Positions 10,906-20,751 of a stretch of DNA of 23,240 nucleotides are shown here, piece after piece. Each line of letters begins with the position of its first letter. Positions within the stretch are counted from its first letter, which is position 1. The translations under genes were made by a program, and so were the position numbers. The notes beneath the pieces were generated by a model, which searched no databases, was not told the origin of the DNA, and saw only the letters and a list, made by a program, of their open reading frames with translations. The stretch is taken from assembly GCF_000003605.2 (NCBI RefSeq), contig NW_003107089.1, forward strand, positions 1,232,603-1,255,842, read 5' to 3'. This DNA is from Saccoglossus kowalevskii. Its lineage: Eukaryota > Hemichordata > Enteropneusta > Harrimaniidae.

Positions 10906-10960
10906 CAGTGCAGTGCAGTGCAGTGCGGTGCGGTGCGGTGTGGTGTGGTGTAGTGTAGTG
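10906..10960. repeat. Pentanucleotide tandem repeat with ordered variants
   Basis: Eleven 5-bp units in homogeneous blocks: CAGTG x4, CGGTG x3, TGGTG x2, TAGTG x2. Each block differs from the previous one by a single transition. Confidence 0.95.
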
Positions 10961-11462
10961 TGCAGTGATGCTAGTAGAAGTTTTCGGGTAGTAAAAATGA
11001 CAATTATTTTATAGAAAAAATGTTTTAAACCATATTAAATTATATATTTTATGAAAGCTCATAATTCACACTAGTTAACAATTGATGTTACGTTAGATAA
11101 ACCTTAATGTGGTCACGTGACTGCTAAGTAAATAAATCCTTTGTTGAAGATTCAAATGAGTGCTGTGAACTAATTGAAAGGGATAATGCAATTTTTGAAA
11201 AGAAAAATTTAGAATAAAACATGAGAAACATAACAGCGATCTTGGATAACGTTTTTTTTAAAACGTTTTTAATTTTGACCACTGTTTTAAGCATGTTCCA
11301 TTTACGAAAAAGCTTTAAAATGTTCATAGAATACAGTAATTAGATATATAAAATATAAAAAGTTGCATCCCTAATAACAAGAATCGGTAAAACTTGAACA
11401 TATATTAAACGATAAACCGTTTTGGTGACTACGCCGTAATTTCGTCAATTTCATAGCATTTT

Positions 11463-11468
11463 TTTATT
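11463..11468 (-). terminator. Candidate poly(A) signal AATAAA for the FATP gene
   Basis: TTTATT on the plus strand, about 250 bases past the FATP stop. An ATTAAA variant also lies nearer the stop, around 11540. Use is inferred. Confidence 0.4.
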
Positions 11469-11716
11469 TCAAAAACGACAACAAACAAACAAAACAAATA
11501 CAGGAACTCGTGGCTTTAAGGTCACTGATATTTAAATCGAATATTTAATCATGATATTAAACTGAAAAAAAAATCTTATTTTTACTAGTAAGTACAAGTT
11601 ATTTGTGGAGAACTATGTAGACCGTACTATGCCAATACTAGGGAGAAAAAATCAATTTGTGCGTCTTGACTGTTCTGAACTACATTAGTAATTCAATTAC
11701 CACTTTTCAAGTTGTT

Positions 11717-12027
11717 TTATATTTTTAACTCATTATTGATTATTTGTTTATAAACAACGCTGTCTAAATCAACGTAGGTTTTCTTGTCAAAATTCATAAA
11801 TAACATTGGTTGTTTGATAGACGCAGGATCGAATCCGTCTTTCACCAGTTGTAATTTGGTGTGTTTGTACGTGCCGGTGACTTCTATTTCCTCCATTATC
11901 CTAATAAATTTAGGACATGCGTACATTGGTAAATAACTAGTCACGTGGGAGAACAAGTCACTGGGGTCCATTTGGGCGCCATCTTTGATCGTTATGGCAG
12001 CCATCCCGGCCTTTCCATCCACGTTAC
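11717..12027 (-). CDS. SLC27A2: FATP exon 9: C-terminal domain and stop
   Basis: Acceptor CTCCGCAG; TAA stop at 11719-11717. Encodes residues 519-621: [40 protein letters not shown]. These are the usual C-terminal domain motifs of SLC27A2-type proteins. Ends NNELKI, close to the family's KTLKL ending. Confidence 0.95.
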
Positions 12028-15000
12028 CTGCGGAGAAAGGTGGTTAATAAGAGTATATTTCATACAAATCAAGAATAATATCATTGAAAAATATATGTAA
12101 ACATAATTTCTACGAACGAGTCGATGAATTGACAAATTCTAAACCACAATTTGAACCCTTTGTGTTAGTGTCCAGTGAAGAGCAAACTGTCACATGAAAA
12201 CAGTTATGCACCTATGTCTACTTTTCAAATCGAGGCATATAACGATTTACCTGATTGGTGGACACTATAATATAATATTGTTAACGTGAATTACTTAATG
12301 TAATTGTTGTGTATGCCATACGACCATCATTGTTTAGAAATATCACCGCACCTTGACGAAACAATGTTAAAAGCATTCTTAGTTCTTACCCTGTACTTCA
12401 ACGCCATAAACATTTGCTTCTTTGATGGCGGGGTATTCTCCAAGAACCTGAGCCACTTCAGTTGTCGCCACATTCTCACCTTTCCACCTTTGGTACGCAA
12501 GAAAGAGGCAATAAATATTATACTATTCCAATACGAAATACATTCATACATCCAATTTAAGTTCTCAAAAAATATCCCTACATTGGTTTATACCGTTACA
12601 GTTCACCATTTCAAACAGTAATAAAATAGTAGAAATACAAGCATACCGTTCTTTGTAAGTTTTTTTCTATTTTCTCAAAATAGAGGTGATCTATGAAAAC
12701 GTCGTTATCGTTGCCGGCTTTGTTGAACTCACCTGAACGTGTCTCCAATACAGTCGCGGAAGTACAAATAATATCCGCTATCCAGAACCATTATGTCACC
12801 ACTGTTGAAATACCGGTCACCTTGTACAAAGACGTTTTCCAGTATCTTCTTCTGTGTATTGGACTTTTCCCCAGCATACCCATCGAAGACAGCCAGTTTG
12901 TCAATACGCGTTATCAACAGGCCTTGCTCGCCTACATAAGGAGACACGTATAATGCCAATCCGATCTGTATTAGCTATTAATTCTGACCACAGTTCCTCA
13001 ATCGGATTTTAGATTTGTGTCATATGTATTAATCATAGTATTAGTAGCATTACTGCGCTTATGTAAATTACATATCAAAATCCATTATGATCTTTGATAG
13101 GTGAACTGCGTGAGATTTTTTTAGAACGTGTGTGTATGATATCACCCGTCATTCTGCCCCGAGCTAGCGCATGAAATAGAGTAATTCACTACCCATGATG
13201 AAACAACACCCTAATCACTGGGTGAATTTTGTCATTATGTTTAATACATACCCAGTGGCACTCTGACACATCTTCCGTCCGGACCTCTGACAGGAAGTGA
13301 CGATTCGTAGTCGAATTCAATAATATCGAACTTCCTTAAGAGCTGACAAAAAGTGTTGAATTTATAATTGTAATACGCCAAATGTAGGAGTGTTAAAAAG
13401 CTGAGCTGTTTTGCCACTTTCTTCGTAATTTTTTACAGCGGGCGCAAACAAGAGTCGGAGAGGAATATAGCGCAATATAGCGAGAGATGTTCTTATTGGC
13501 GCAATCAAATGAATGAATACGATTTGCTACATTTTACTTATTTTCTTTCACTGTTATTAGTATTACCTTTAGTAACGGCGACATTCGTCCAACGGCACCA
13601 ACTCTGCCATCCATGTTACGGAAGAAAACGTTCCCTTCTGTGGCGCCATAAAATTCTCCAATAACTGGAATATTGAATCTGTTCTTGAACTCAGTCCATA
13701 TATCGGGCCGAAGACCATTGCCGATAGCCATGCGCAGTTTATGATTAGTCTCATCCAGGTTCTAATGAATATAAAATGGAAGCCGCTAAGCAGTAACAAA
13801 TACGGTATATATAAAAAAAAAAACCTCCAACTTCTTAACATTTTAATGACAAAGAGCAAGCTTGTTCCTATAGCAACAATGACTTTGTAACACCTTCACC
13901 CAAACACTACATTGAAAGCCTAAACAGGCGGCCATTTTGAATTGAATCAAAAATCATTTTACATATTTATTTTTGTAATGTATAGAAAAAAAACTATTGT
14001 ATAAAAAAAATATAACTTGCAATGTAATCTTGGTCTGAAAGAACACTAAGTCACCCAAACGTAAAGCCAGAATGCTGACTCCATTGTGATAGGGAGTATA
14101 TGTTACCTGTGGCTTGGCTAGGAGGTAACGACATGTCTCGCCAATATACACGATCACGGTTGCGTCAAATTTACGACAGTCCTGCCAGTAATGGGTGGCG
14201 GAAAACTTTTTACTTAACGCCAGTGTTGCACCTGTAAAAAAATACAATATAATCGATCAGATTGGCCTATGGTTCTGAGGAAATGGGCAATCGTGTTTGG
14301 ATAACACGTTCAAGTGTTATCTGAGTGTTCTCAATAATCGTGCAAGAGTCAAATAGATTACGTACACAAAGACCAGTTGGGGACCGGGGGGCTGTTTGGG
14401 GTACTGGACCCCCCCCCCCCCGTTGAAACAATTATTCAATTTGTTTTTGCATAATATAAAATAATCATTAACTTAGTCTGGCGACTTTAATTTTGGACCC
14501 CCCATAAATAAATTCTGTATCCGCCCCTGAAGACGACCCGGCCGCAATGTTCATACAAAGCTGCTGTCTGATAACACATCAGTGCATACGTTTTACATCG
14601 AGCATCTTGCTCCAGGAGGGGGGGGGGCTGTGAATAAAATATGGTGCGCAAGCTGAAATAAAAAACGCGTAAAAAGGGTGTTATTTAATTATTTGACGCG
14701 TGTACGCGTGTATAGTCATAAAGTGTGAAAAAAGGAATCTCATGAATTCATGTTACCTCAACTTGGAAACAGTATGATTTTAGTATGTATATAGGGTATC
14801 TATTTCGAGTTTCTGCACTTTAAAAGGGGTTTACTTTTACCAAAACAAGTACGTGTTTAGAGGTTTTTTTTTAAAGCTATACTTCAGCATGGATACTAGG
14901 TCTGACTTGGAGTACTCCTGGACATCTTGCGTACGATTGACTCGAACAAAGCAATATATGATAACGCCGCGAATGGTGGAATGCGCTCTTACCTCTTGTG

Positions 15001-16910
15001 ACAATGCCTGAAAACGTGATGAGAAAAGCTGAACTGTGGTACAAAGGCAGAGGCGTGTACACAACGTCTTTGTGTGTGATGTAAAATGAATCTAGAACAT
15101 GTACGATCAAAGTCAGTCGTTCGTAAGATATCTTTGCTGGCTTTGGCAGACCTGTATAGGAAAGGTCAAATATTTTAATCCTCATAGCAATCGTATTTCC
15201 TTAGTGGTCACACGTTTTCGCGGTAATAAGGCTGTTCCATCTCTCCTAATTTCTCCCAATACTCAAAGCATCATCCCAGTAAGTCGCGCCCTCTAGCGAC
15301 GAAGCTAGAGCAAAGTTTGGGTAAGCAAAATTCGGCGAGCAAGATTTAGCAAGTCACCGGATCAGATGGACTCTCGCCGTAATGGTGAGGAGCATTTCTC
15401 TTTGAAAATTATAAGGGCACATACTTGATTTCACTCAGCACTAATTTCCAACCTCATGAGCGGAATTCATAACATGCTTAATATAATAATAGCGTACTAG
15501 TACTATACACAGTTATTAAGTTATGGTTTCTATGGTTACCTGTTGTTCCCGAAGTATAGATGTACAGACACACATCCTTGCGTTTGACTCTTCTCAGATA
15601 TCTAGGAATTGCGTCAAATGACGCCTTAGACACGTCACTGTCAATCCAGTGGACACCCTCACTTGTCTGGTCGGTAGAGGGCGTTCCTTTCATCCAAAGT
15701 TTGACGTCGACACTATCTATTTCCAAGATCGCGTCCCTCAGTTCTCTCTCTGTTAAAGCAACACATATCACCGAAACACTGAATCGGAATTATATATAAA
15801 GGTATAAAGTGAAGGCCAAAGTCAACCTACGCCACATCATCTTGTGGTAACAGCATTTGATTCGTGTAGTCATGTCACGGTGTCCTAATTTAGAAGGTAA
15901 AGTGCGTTGAACCATGGACGTACGAGTACATCCATGGTTGAACCGTTATGGAAGGTAGCAGGGACTACTATTTTCCATGGTTTAACTGATCTCAAAGAAA
16001 GCTTTACGTTTTGTAACCACAGTCCTTCTACCGGGTCATTTAATTATAGATACCATGGACGTACTTATTATAATTTAAATTTAAGATTCGAATCTTGTCG
16101 TGAAAAATCAAAACTAAGATCGGGCGGCAACTCAGCCAAGATGAAAGTACGTCTGCCTATTCATAAATTTAAGAAGAGTACAATAGAAAGACAATGCGTC
16201 TTATCAGATGTGAATCACCGTGCAGCGTCCATCTCTAGTACGTCCATGCATGGAAGGTACTATCTACATGGTCCATGCAGATACTAGTACTAAAAAGAGG
16301 TGTACAAAACTAGTTCACAGTTCGTTTATAGACATGGGCCTTTGGTGCATGGGACCAGGGAGCTGTAATGAGATTACAGCTCCCTGATGGGACATAGTAT
16401 TCTAATCGATACCCAACAATACCTATACTCATCTTTGCCCACGACAAGTACCTTCGCATTGCTAACATCAAGGCAGTGTTGTAAAGATTTCGACCTGATG
16501 TTGTAATTGAGAAAAGCACACGAAATACCCAACTTTGCAAAGCCCAGCCACGTCCACAGAAACGCCGGTTCGTTGTACATAAACAACGCTACGGTGTCTC
16601 CACATTTCAGACCGCTGTGCCGTCTCACGAAATTGGCGAACTGGTTCGACAGGTAGTCGAAGTCGGCGTAACTGTATGATTCACTCTGGTACAGGATGCA
16701 CGGCTTTGCTGAGAATTGCCGACTGTGGGCGATCTGCAGGATGTCGTCAACGATCGTGAAGTCTTGTTTTTGGCGGAGAAATACGCTAATGTAAATCCGC
16801 AAGCCCAGCAAAACCTCGGGCAGATCGCGGAACAGAAATGGATAGGTTAAAACGGCGATACAGAACACTGCCAATAACCCCAACAGTATGGTAATCAGCA
16901 ATTCGAACAT
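11717..16910 (-). CDS. SLC27A2: Very-long-chain acyl-CoA synthetase / fatty acid transport protein (SLC27A2-like), complete, 9 exons
   Basis: Model (complement): 16910-16429, 15745-15540, 15151-14993, 14231-14107, 13761-13567, 13342-13252, 12931-12733, 12487-12390, 12027-11717. It totals 1866 nt, 621 residues plus TAA; human SLC27A2 is about 620. The enzyme activates long and very long fatty acids to acyl-CoA using ATP, usually at ER, peroxisomal or plasma membranes, and so drives uptake. Seen: an N-terminal membrane anchor (3-27); NYNIRSKSL; the AMP-binding P-loop [12 protein letters not shown] (222-233); the FATP/VLACS signature with NGLRPDIW (339-346) and [10 protein letters not shown] (359-368); YFNSGD (460-465); and the hinge or catalytic [15 protein letters not shown] (from 483). 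No catalytic motif is broken. The sequence is closest to SLC27A2/A6; an exact orthologue cannot be fixed without a tree. The gene converges on NCKX and lies in the same orientation as CLPX. Confidence 0.94.
12028..12389 (-). other. FATP intron 8
   Basis: GTAAGA to CGCAG on the minus strand. AT-rich; nothing else recognised. Confidence 0.8.
12390..12487 (-). CDS. SLC27A2: FATP exon 8: hinge motif
   Basis: Acceptor ACCAAAG, completing R486; donor G|GTAAGA, phase 1. Encodes [20 protein letters not shown], the conserved motif after the domain hinge, then [10 protein letters not shown]. Confidence 0.92.
12733..12931 (-). CDS. SLC27A2: FATP exon 7
   Basis: Acceptor TTATGTAG, donor AG|GTGAGT, phase 2. 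Encodes residues 421-485: [25 protein letters not shown] and [10 protein letters not shown]. The SGD aspartate (D465) is the family's ribose-binding position. Confidence 0.93.
12932..13251 (-). other. FATP intron 6
   Basis: GTATGT to TGTAG on the minus strand. Nothing else recognised. Confidence 0.8.
13252..13342 (-). CDS. SLC27A2: FATP exon 6
   Basis: Acceptor TTTTTGTCAG, donor G|GTATGT. Encodes residues 390-419: [13 protein letters not shown] then [15 protein letters not shown], aligning with the PVRDENGYCVRVPKG region of human SLC27A2. Confidence 0.9.
13567..13761 (-). CDS. SLC27A2: FATP exon 5: FATP/VLACS signature
   Basis: Acceptor TTCATTAG, donor AAG|GTAATA, phase 0 on both sides. 65 residues (325-389) with [22 protein letters not shown] and DGRVGAVGR. 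These form the adenylate-site core and FATP signature; all key residues are present. Confidence 0.95.
13762..14106 (-). other. FATP intron 4
   Basis: GTAACA to CATTAG on the minus strand. Contains one copy of the GGCGGCCATTTTGAATTGAA core at 13927-13946, related to the array in the CLPX intron. Confidence 0.7.
14107..14231 (-). CDS. SLC27A2: FATP exon 4
   Basis: Acceptor TTTTTTTACAG; encodes [20 protein letters not shown] and [14 protein letters not shown], both highly conserved in FATPs. Donor CAG|GTAACA, phase 0. Confidence 0.93.
14370..14530. mobile_element. Possible transposon remnant
   Basis: TACTGGACCCCCC... and TTTTGGACCCCCCATAAATA followed by TCTGTATCCGCCCCTG. The CCGCCCCTG ending resembles ends of non-autonomous elements I remember from invertebrate genomes. 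No coding capacity or clear terminal repeats, so this is tentative. Confidence 0.3.
14816..14915. repeat. Dispersed repeat, copy 2
   Basis: Same sequence family as 7012-7110. It lies in FATP intron 3 and ends about 77 bases short of the exon 3 donor. Confidence 0.85.
14993..15151 (-). CDS. SLC27A2: FATP exon 3
   Basis: Acceptor CTATACAG, completing G230; encodes LPKPAK right after the P-loop, then [17 protein letters not shown], the family's LPLYHSAA region. Donor AGAG|GTAAGA, phase 1. Confidence 0.93.
15152..15539 (-). other. FATP intron 2
   Basis: GTAACC to ATACAG on the minus strand. Has a short imperfect inverted motif around CGCCCTCTAGCG (15286-15297). Nothing else recognised. Confidence 0.7.
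15540..15745 (-). CDS. SLC27A2: FATP exon 2: linker and P-loop
   Basis: Encodes residues 161-229, ending in YIYTSGTT; G230 is split by the phase-1 donor G|GTAACC. The acceptor lies in ACAGAGAGAG. Of three possible AGs, only the last (exon start 15745) matches the phase-2 donor of exon 1, giving [11 protein letters not shown]. Confidence 0.88.
15906..15943. repeat. Inverted repeat, 13-bp arms with one mismatch
   Basis: GTTGAACCATGGA (15906-15918) and TCCATGGTTGAAC (15931-15943), separated by 12 bases. The CCATGGACGTAC part recurs at 16053-16064, and as an 11-base inverted match at 16238-16248. Confidence 0.85.
16356..16386. repeat. Perfect inverted repeat, 14-bp arms, 3-base loop
   Basis: CAGGGAGCTGTAAT, GAG, ATTACAGCTCCCTG. 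It lies 42 bases inside FATP intron 1 from the exon 1 donor. The arms match without error. Confidence 0.95.
16429..16910 (-). CDS. SLC27A2: FATP exon 1: membrane anchor and N-terminal AMP-binding region
   Basis: Starts at ATG (16910-16908), the first Met, directly before the hydrophobic anchor (residues 3-27). Encodes residues 1-160 and two bases of 161, including [20 protein letters not shown] and [14 protein letters not shown]. The donor is GATGA|GTATAG, phase 2. A nearby alternative, TATAG|GTATTG, would insert two residues and fits family alignments less well. Confidence 0.9.
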
Positions 16911-19900
16911 TGTGTTACCACGATATTCGCACCGACACCTTCGTATGGCACTCCCTTTCGAAAATTCGGCCTGCTCTAACGACCACTAACAACAAAGTTT
17001 AAACAGCCCATTAATAACAAAGTTCAGCCGTAGGCCACTATACTGTCTCTCTATCGTGACTGCACATAGACCTCATTGTTCAACTTTCACTCAGTTCGTT
17101 TGTAGCCATGGACTCAAAACGTGAGGTTTACACGTGAGGTTTGTTGAAACACTTAAAACACATATATAAAACATACAAATTTTACAAGAATTACTGAACC
17201 GCCGAATAGTTGGAGTTACGAACTAAAATCAATGTTGCCCAATAACTCAAGGTTCTGTTAACCACGGTTACTTTTTTATTAACCGTGAATCACCGTACTG
17301 CCTTCATAAACATTTTGCGGTATTCTCGTAATAACCTCATATTCAAAATGTTGTTTGTCGAGTATATATTCTACATAACTTGACAATTTCCAGGGGCAAA
17401 ATGACGCGTGTTTTTTTTATTTGCCAAAGTTTCCTAACAATCGCATGCAAATTAAGTCAGCAATTGTAATGTCAATTGATGATCCGGCAATGATCCGGCC
17501 GGAAACAAGTATTAGTGATTTTCGTGGTTTCGGAGCGTGATGATTAAATTTAATAACATATGCTTGCTTTACATTACTAAACTGTTTTAATTCTATAATT
17601 TCTATTATTTTGAGCAAGGACAAGGTCCTGTACCGGGACATAGTCGCTCCATCCCATAGACATCCATGCATTGAGACGAATAGATCGTCAGGCCCCTGTG
17701 TTCTCATCATTTTATTATTGGGAGGAAAAGCTTTATACTAATAAGAAAAATTTCAGGATACCGCAAAGTATGCACTCAGACAGTACGTCGCTGCATCAAC
17801 CTCCGCTGCGTGTTGGTCGATACTCTCGCTGTACTGTCTTCGTGTATACTTTTCGGTATCCTCATAATGACCTCAATAGTATTTGGATGTAATACTTCAA
17901 ATTTAACAGCATGTATAACTTTTCCATTTATACCAAATATAACTATCATTCTTAGAGCATCTAGAGGGTATTCTATCAAACCAATTTACCCCTGTAGGTC
18001 CATTTTTATGAGTTTTTTTTGGGAGGAGGGAGAGTTGTGGTAAAAAACACCCCAATGGTAGACAAACTGCAATTTACTTCTTGGTACATGGTAGAAATTC
18101 AAATAAACATTGCCTGCAAAATTCGCTCTAGGGAGGGGGAGGGTTCGACCGTATCAGCACTTCCTGATCTATAATTTGGACGAACCAAATGTATATTGAG
18201 TGAAGTAACAAAAACGCAATGATGTACAATAACTGACAGTGTTCACATTTATTAATTTCAAGTTTGACATTACTGCATATATTGTGATGTGCATTTTGAA
18301 AGATCTAGGGGTGAATTACCCTCGTAGTCACACGCCACACACAAGTGATTGAAAATTCAATAAATGTAGAATATACATAAAACTGCATCACAGTGACTAG
18401 AGATTTATTCTGAAAAGAAATTTAAAAATGGAAGCTACACCATGTACATGTAATCAATGTTAGCATGTATGCAGTAATACATGTATAGCTTCATTGAAGA
18501 GATATGTCATGATTAGTAAACAATATTAAGTTTGAATGTATCATAAACATAGATTTGATCTACAAGAAAAGGTAGGAGGAGGCATACATTGTTTTTGGGA
18601 TGGGTTCTATGCGGCGTATACAGCGCATGCAAAATCAGAACCAGGGTATTTGTTTATCTGAAATGCGAACATGCACTGGGGTGTTTCAACACACTGAGGC
18701 ACAGTTGCGGCTCTGTGGATGCAGTAAATCGGTGACATTGCAACATAGTACTAGGATACCATGATCTGTGCAATGTACACAACTCGTATCATTTTTTTTT
18801 GCTCGATATCAATGCAAAAACACTTTTGAGATATTTTATCTAAAGCTTTCCTAAGTTAAAAGTTTGTCATGGTTACATAACATAACCCAAACATCCTTTC
18901 TTTGTGAGAAGTTTATATTTATTCAGAAGAGAGAATATATATATATATAAATCGAATTCATAGTTGTAAAACTAACTGATAAGTAAAATATTCTCAAATG
19001 ACATTTCAAAATACAGCAATTCCTACATTGGCTAAAGTATTTGTTTGAAGACACCATATCATAAGTTAATTTTATCCAATATACCTGGCCTCTCATTCTA
19101 AACAGGAAGTTTCGTTGAACCCATACAGGTAATTAAACTCGTTGAAGCACTTGTGTCAGCTGCAGTAGATCACAAGCAGGATTTGGAATCATGTGATATT
19201 TTGAATGAGTCTTCCAGTTGGTGATGTCATCAAACTATTATCGTATGAAACCTCTACAAAGTGTCCATTTGATTTGAGAGTTGAATAATTGCTACCATAT
19301 TATATATATCATCTCAAAATGACTATACCACTTAAAATCCTCTCGCATATTTCTTTAGGTATCAACTCTCCAAAAAAATTTACATATGATCTTCTAATAT
19401 TAAAATAAATGACATTCGAGAGAAACAAAAATTACTCGCACTAGACAAAACAAATCAATTACCAAAACAATACATTTAAATATTTGTATAGCAAGTCAGT
19501 TTCAATATTATTTGTGAATAACTATATGCAAAGAAAAAAAAATATTTTGTTTTTTTTTAATCTGATTAAAACAGAACATCCCTTGTAGTCGATTTTCAGT
19601 ACGGACTGCAATGTAGCTAATCAATACTGACCACACATGTGTGTTGTTAAAATGAATCATCTGAATTCTTCAGAATTTTTATTCTTGTATATATAGGAAA
19701 TGTCATCCACAATGACACAAGTAGTGGTGTGCCATTTTTAAGTTAAAACATGTAAATCGCTTTAGTTCTGAAATGGAATCGGGGCAGACAATAGAGCATT
19801 CAAACAGCTAAACCTTCAATTTTAACATTCAGAATAATAGAAACATGTAGCAGTTTCAGACTTTCTTGTACAGTAAAACTTTGCAGATTATAAAAAAAAT

Positions 19901-20580
19901 AAAAATAAAATAACACGATGACAAAGCGAGGGGGTTACCACCTGTGCATTTGGCAGATAGCCATAGTGTGTCGTTGATTACAAACAAGCATCTACCCATG
20001 AGCCTTTGTGTTTTTATCATGCGCTGCTTGGGACCCGATTCCCGAGCGTGCACGGGTGACAACCCCTCCCCTTTAATATGAAACAGTAACCAAACTACTT
20101 CATCATTTACCACTGATTAAAGAAAAAAAGAGAAATCCGGCCTTGATGATCAAAATACAGCAGAAATCAGTTCAGCTTGACCGTTGAAAATGAGCAGCAT
20201 GCAACTTTTTGTTTTGTTTGATAATTTACTAAAACAATAACTGGAAGCTTATCAAGGTACAGTCAGTAAAATATTGTATCAATAAGAATCTGTCAACAAA
20301 CAGGTAACATGAATTTATAATCATCGTAGCTACATTATCTCTGACTTTTTTTTGAGTCAGTTTGTGTTGTTGTCTAAACACTACTTTATTTTGGCTCATT
20401 TCATTTAAAATACAAACACTGTCATCCATTTGTCAAACTACACTGATTTCGCTGTGATAAAAGAAATAAATTTGTGTTAATAATTCTGTGTGTGTTTTTA
20501 GCCAAATTAAAAGACTTTTTTAAAGTTTGATATAATCAGATTTAATAGCAAAGTAAGGCATTGTAGGGTGGTTAGTAATA
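16911..20580. other. Intergenic: FATP 5' flank and CLPX 3' UTR/downstream region; no gene recognised
   Basis: No exon with recognisable similarity on either strand. The FATP 5' UTR and promoter should lie just above 16910; I see no convincing core promoter motif. The CLPX 3' UTR should run down from 20580. The stretch from about 18.0 to 20.5 kb is AT-rich with many TTTATT (minus AATAAA) sites. A weak repeated phrase occurs at about 17319 and 17852 (CGGTATTCTCGTAATAACCT and CGGTATCCTCATAATGACCT). A short AT microsatellite lies at 18935-18949. Confidence 0.5.
20385..20390 (-). terminator. Candidate poly(A) signal AATAAA for CLPX
   Basis: TTTATT on the plus strand, about 190 bases past the CLPX stop. 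Further AATAAA sites occur downstream, so a longer 3' UTR is possible. Another AATAAA lies inside the coding exon near 20600. Confidence 0.4.
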
Positions 20581-20751
20581 TTACTGGCTGGCCTGAGCTT
20601 TATTTTCTGGTACCTCCTCCCCGTCATTGTGTTCTTCCGGTGCCCTGATATAATGTGCTGGTTTGTTTCCCTTGACAACATCATCATCAACATGGACACC
20701 AACAATTCCTGACCCAGGTACTTCAAACATAGCGTCCAGCAACACACCTTC
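20581..20751 (-). CDS. CLPX: Mitochondrial ClpX ATPase, last coding exon
   Basis: Acceptor ACCTATAG, phase 0, then 56 residues and TAA (20583-20581). The sequence includes LLDAMFEVPGSGIVGVHVDD then VVKGNKPAHYIRAPEE, aligning with the C-terminus of human CLPX (LLLEPMFEVPNSDIV... then VVEGKKEPGYIRAP). ClpX is the hexameric AAA+ unfoldase that feeds ClpP in the mitochondrial matrix; this exon covers the end of its small C-terminal domain. Odd: the usual SDI is SGI, and the acidic tail after YIRAP is shorter than in human. Upstream exons were sought on the minus strand to 23240 and not found, so they lie beyond the window. Confidence 0.92.
   Translation of the reverse strand, partial: EGVLLDAMFEVPGSGIVGVHVDDDVVKGNKPAHYIRAPEEHNDGEEVPENKAQASQ

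Larger units (their letters stand above)
10026..11716. other. Tail-to-tail intergenic spacer between NCKX and FATP genes
   Basis: Both genes end here, so it should hold both 3' UTRs. It has an AATAAA on the plus strand at 10637-10642, an AATAAA on the minus strand at 11463-11468, a perfect 9-bp-arm palindrome at 10206-10224 and a pentanucleotide repeat at 10906-10960. No coding exon recognised. Confidence 0.65.
14232..14992 (-). other. FATP intron 3, repeat-rich
   Basis: GTAAGA to ACAG on the minus strand. Contains the second copy of the dispersed repeat of about 100 bp (14816-14915), a C13 run at 14409-14421, a G10 run at 14618-14627, and a possible transposon remnant at about 14370-14530. 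Confidence 0.7.
15746..16428 (-). other. FATP intron 1, rich in inverted repeats
   Basis: GTATAG to ...AGAG on the minus strand. Contains a hairpin at 15906-15943, several CCATGGACGTAC motifs in both orientations, and a perfect 14-bp-arm hairpin at 16356-16386. An open frame at 15907-16287 on the plus strand has no recognisable similarity and is probably chance. Confidence 0.7.

Noticed and set aside
11124..11327. 67-codon minus-strand frame below the FATP stop
   Set aside because: Low-complexity Lys/Phe/Ser text in the expected 3' flank; no similarity recognised.
15907..16287. 126-codon plus-strand open frame
   Set aside because: It lies inside FATP intron 1, on the opposite strand, over inverted repeats; no recognisable protein features.
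17150..17175. TATATA-like text upstream of FATP as a TATA box
   Set aside because: AT-rich DNA makes such matches common, and the transcription start is unknown.
17417..18043. Several overlapping open frames of 65-100 codons on both strands
   Set aside because: No recognised motifs, no supporting splice structure, and composition like the surrounding non-coding DNA.
18120..18160. GGTTCGACC resembling a tRNA T-loop
   Set aside because: No matching acceptor, D or anticodon stems could be drawn around it.
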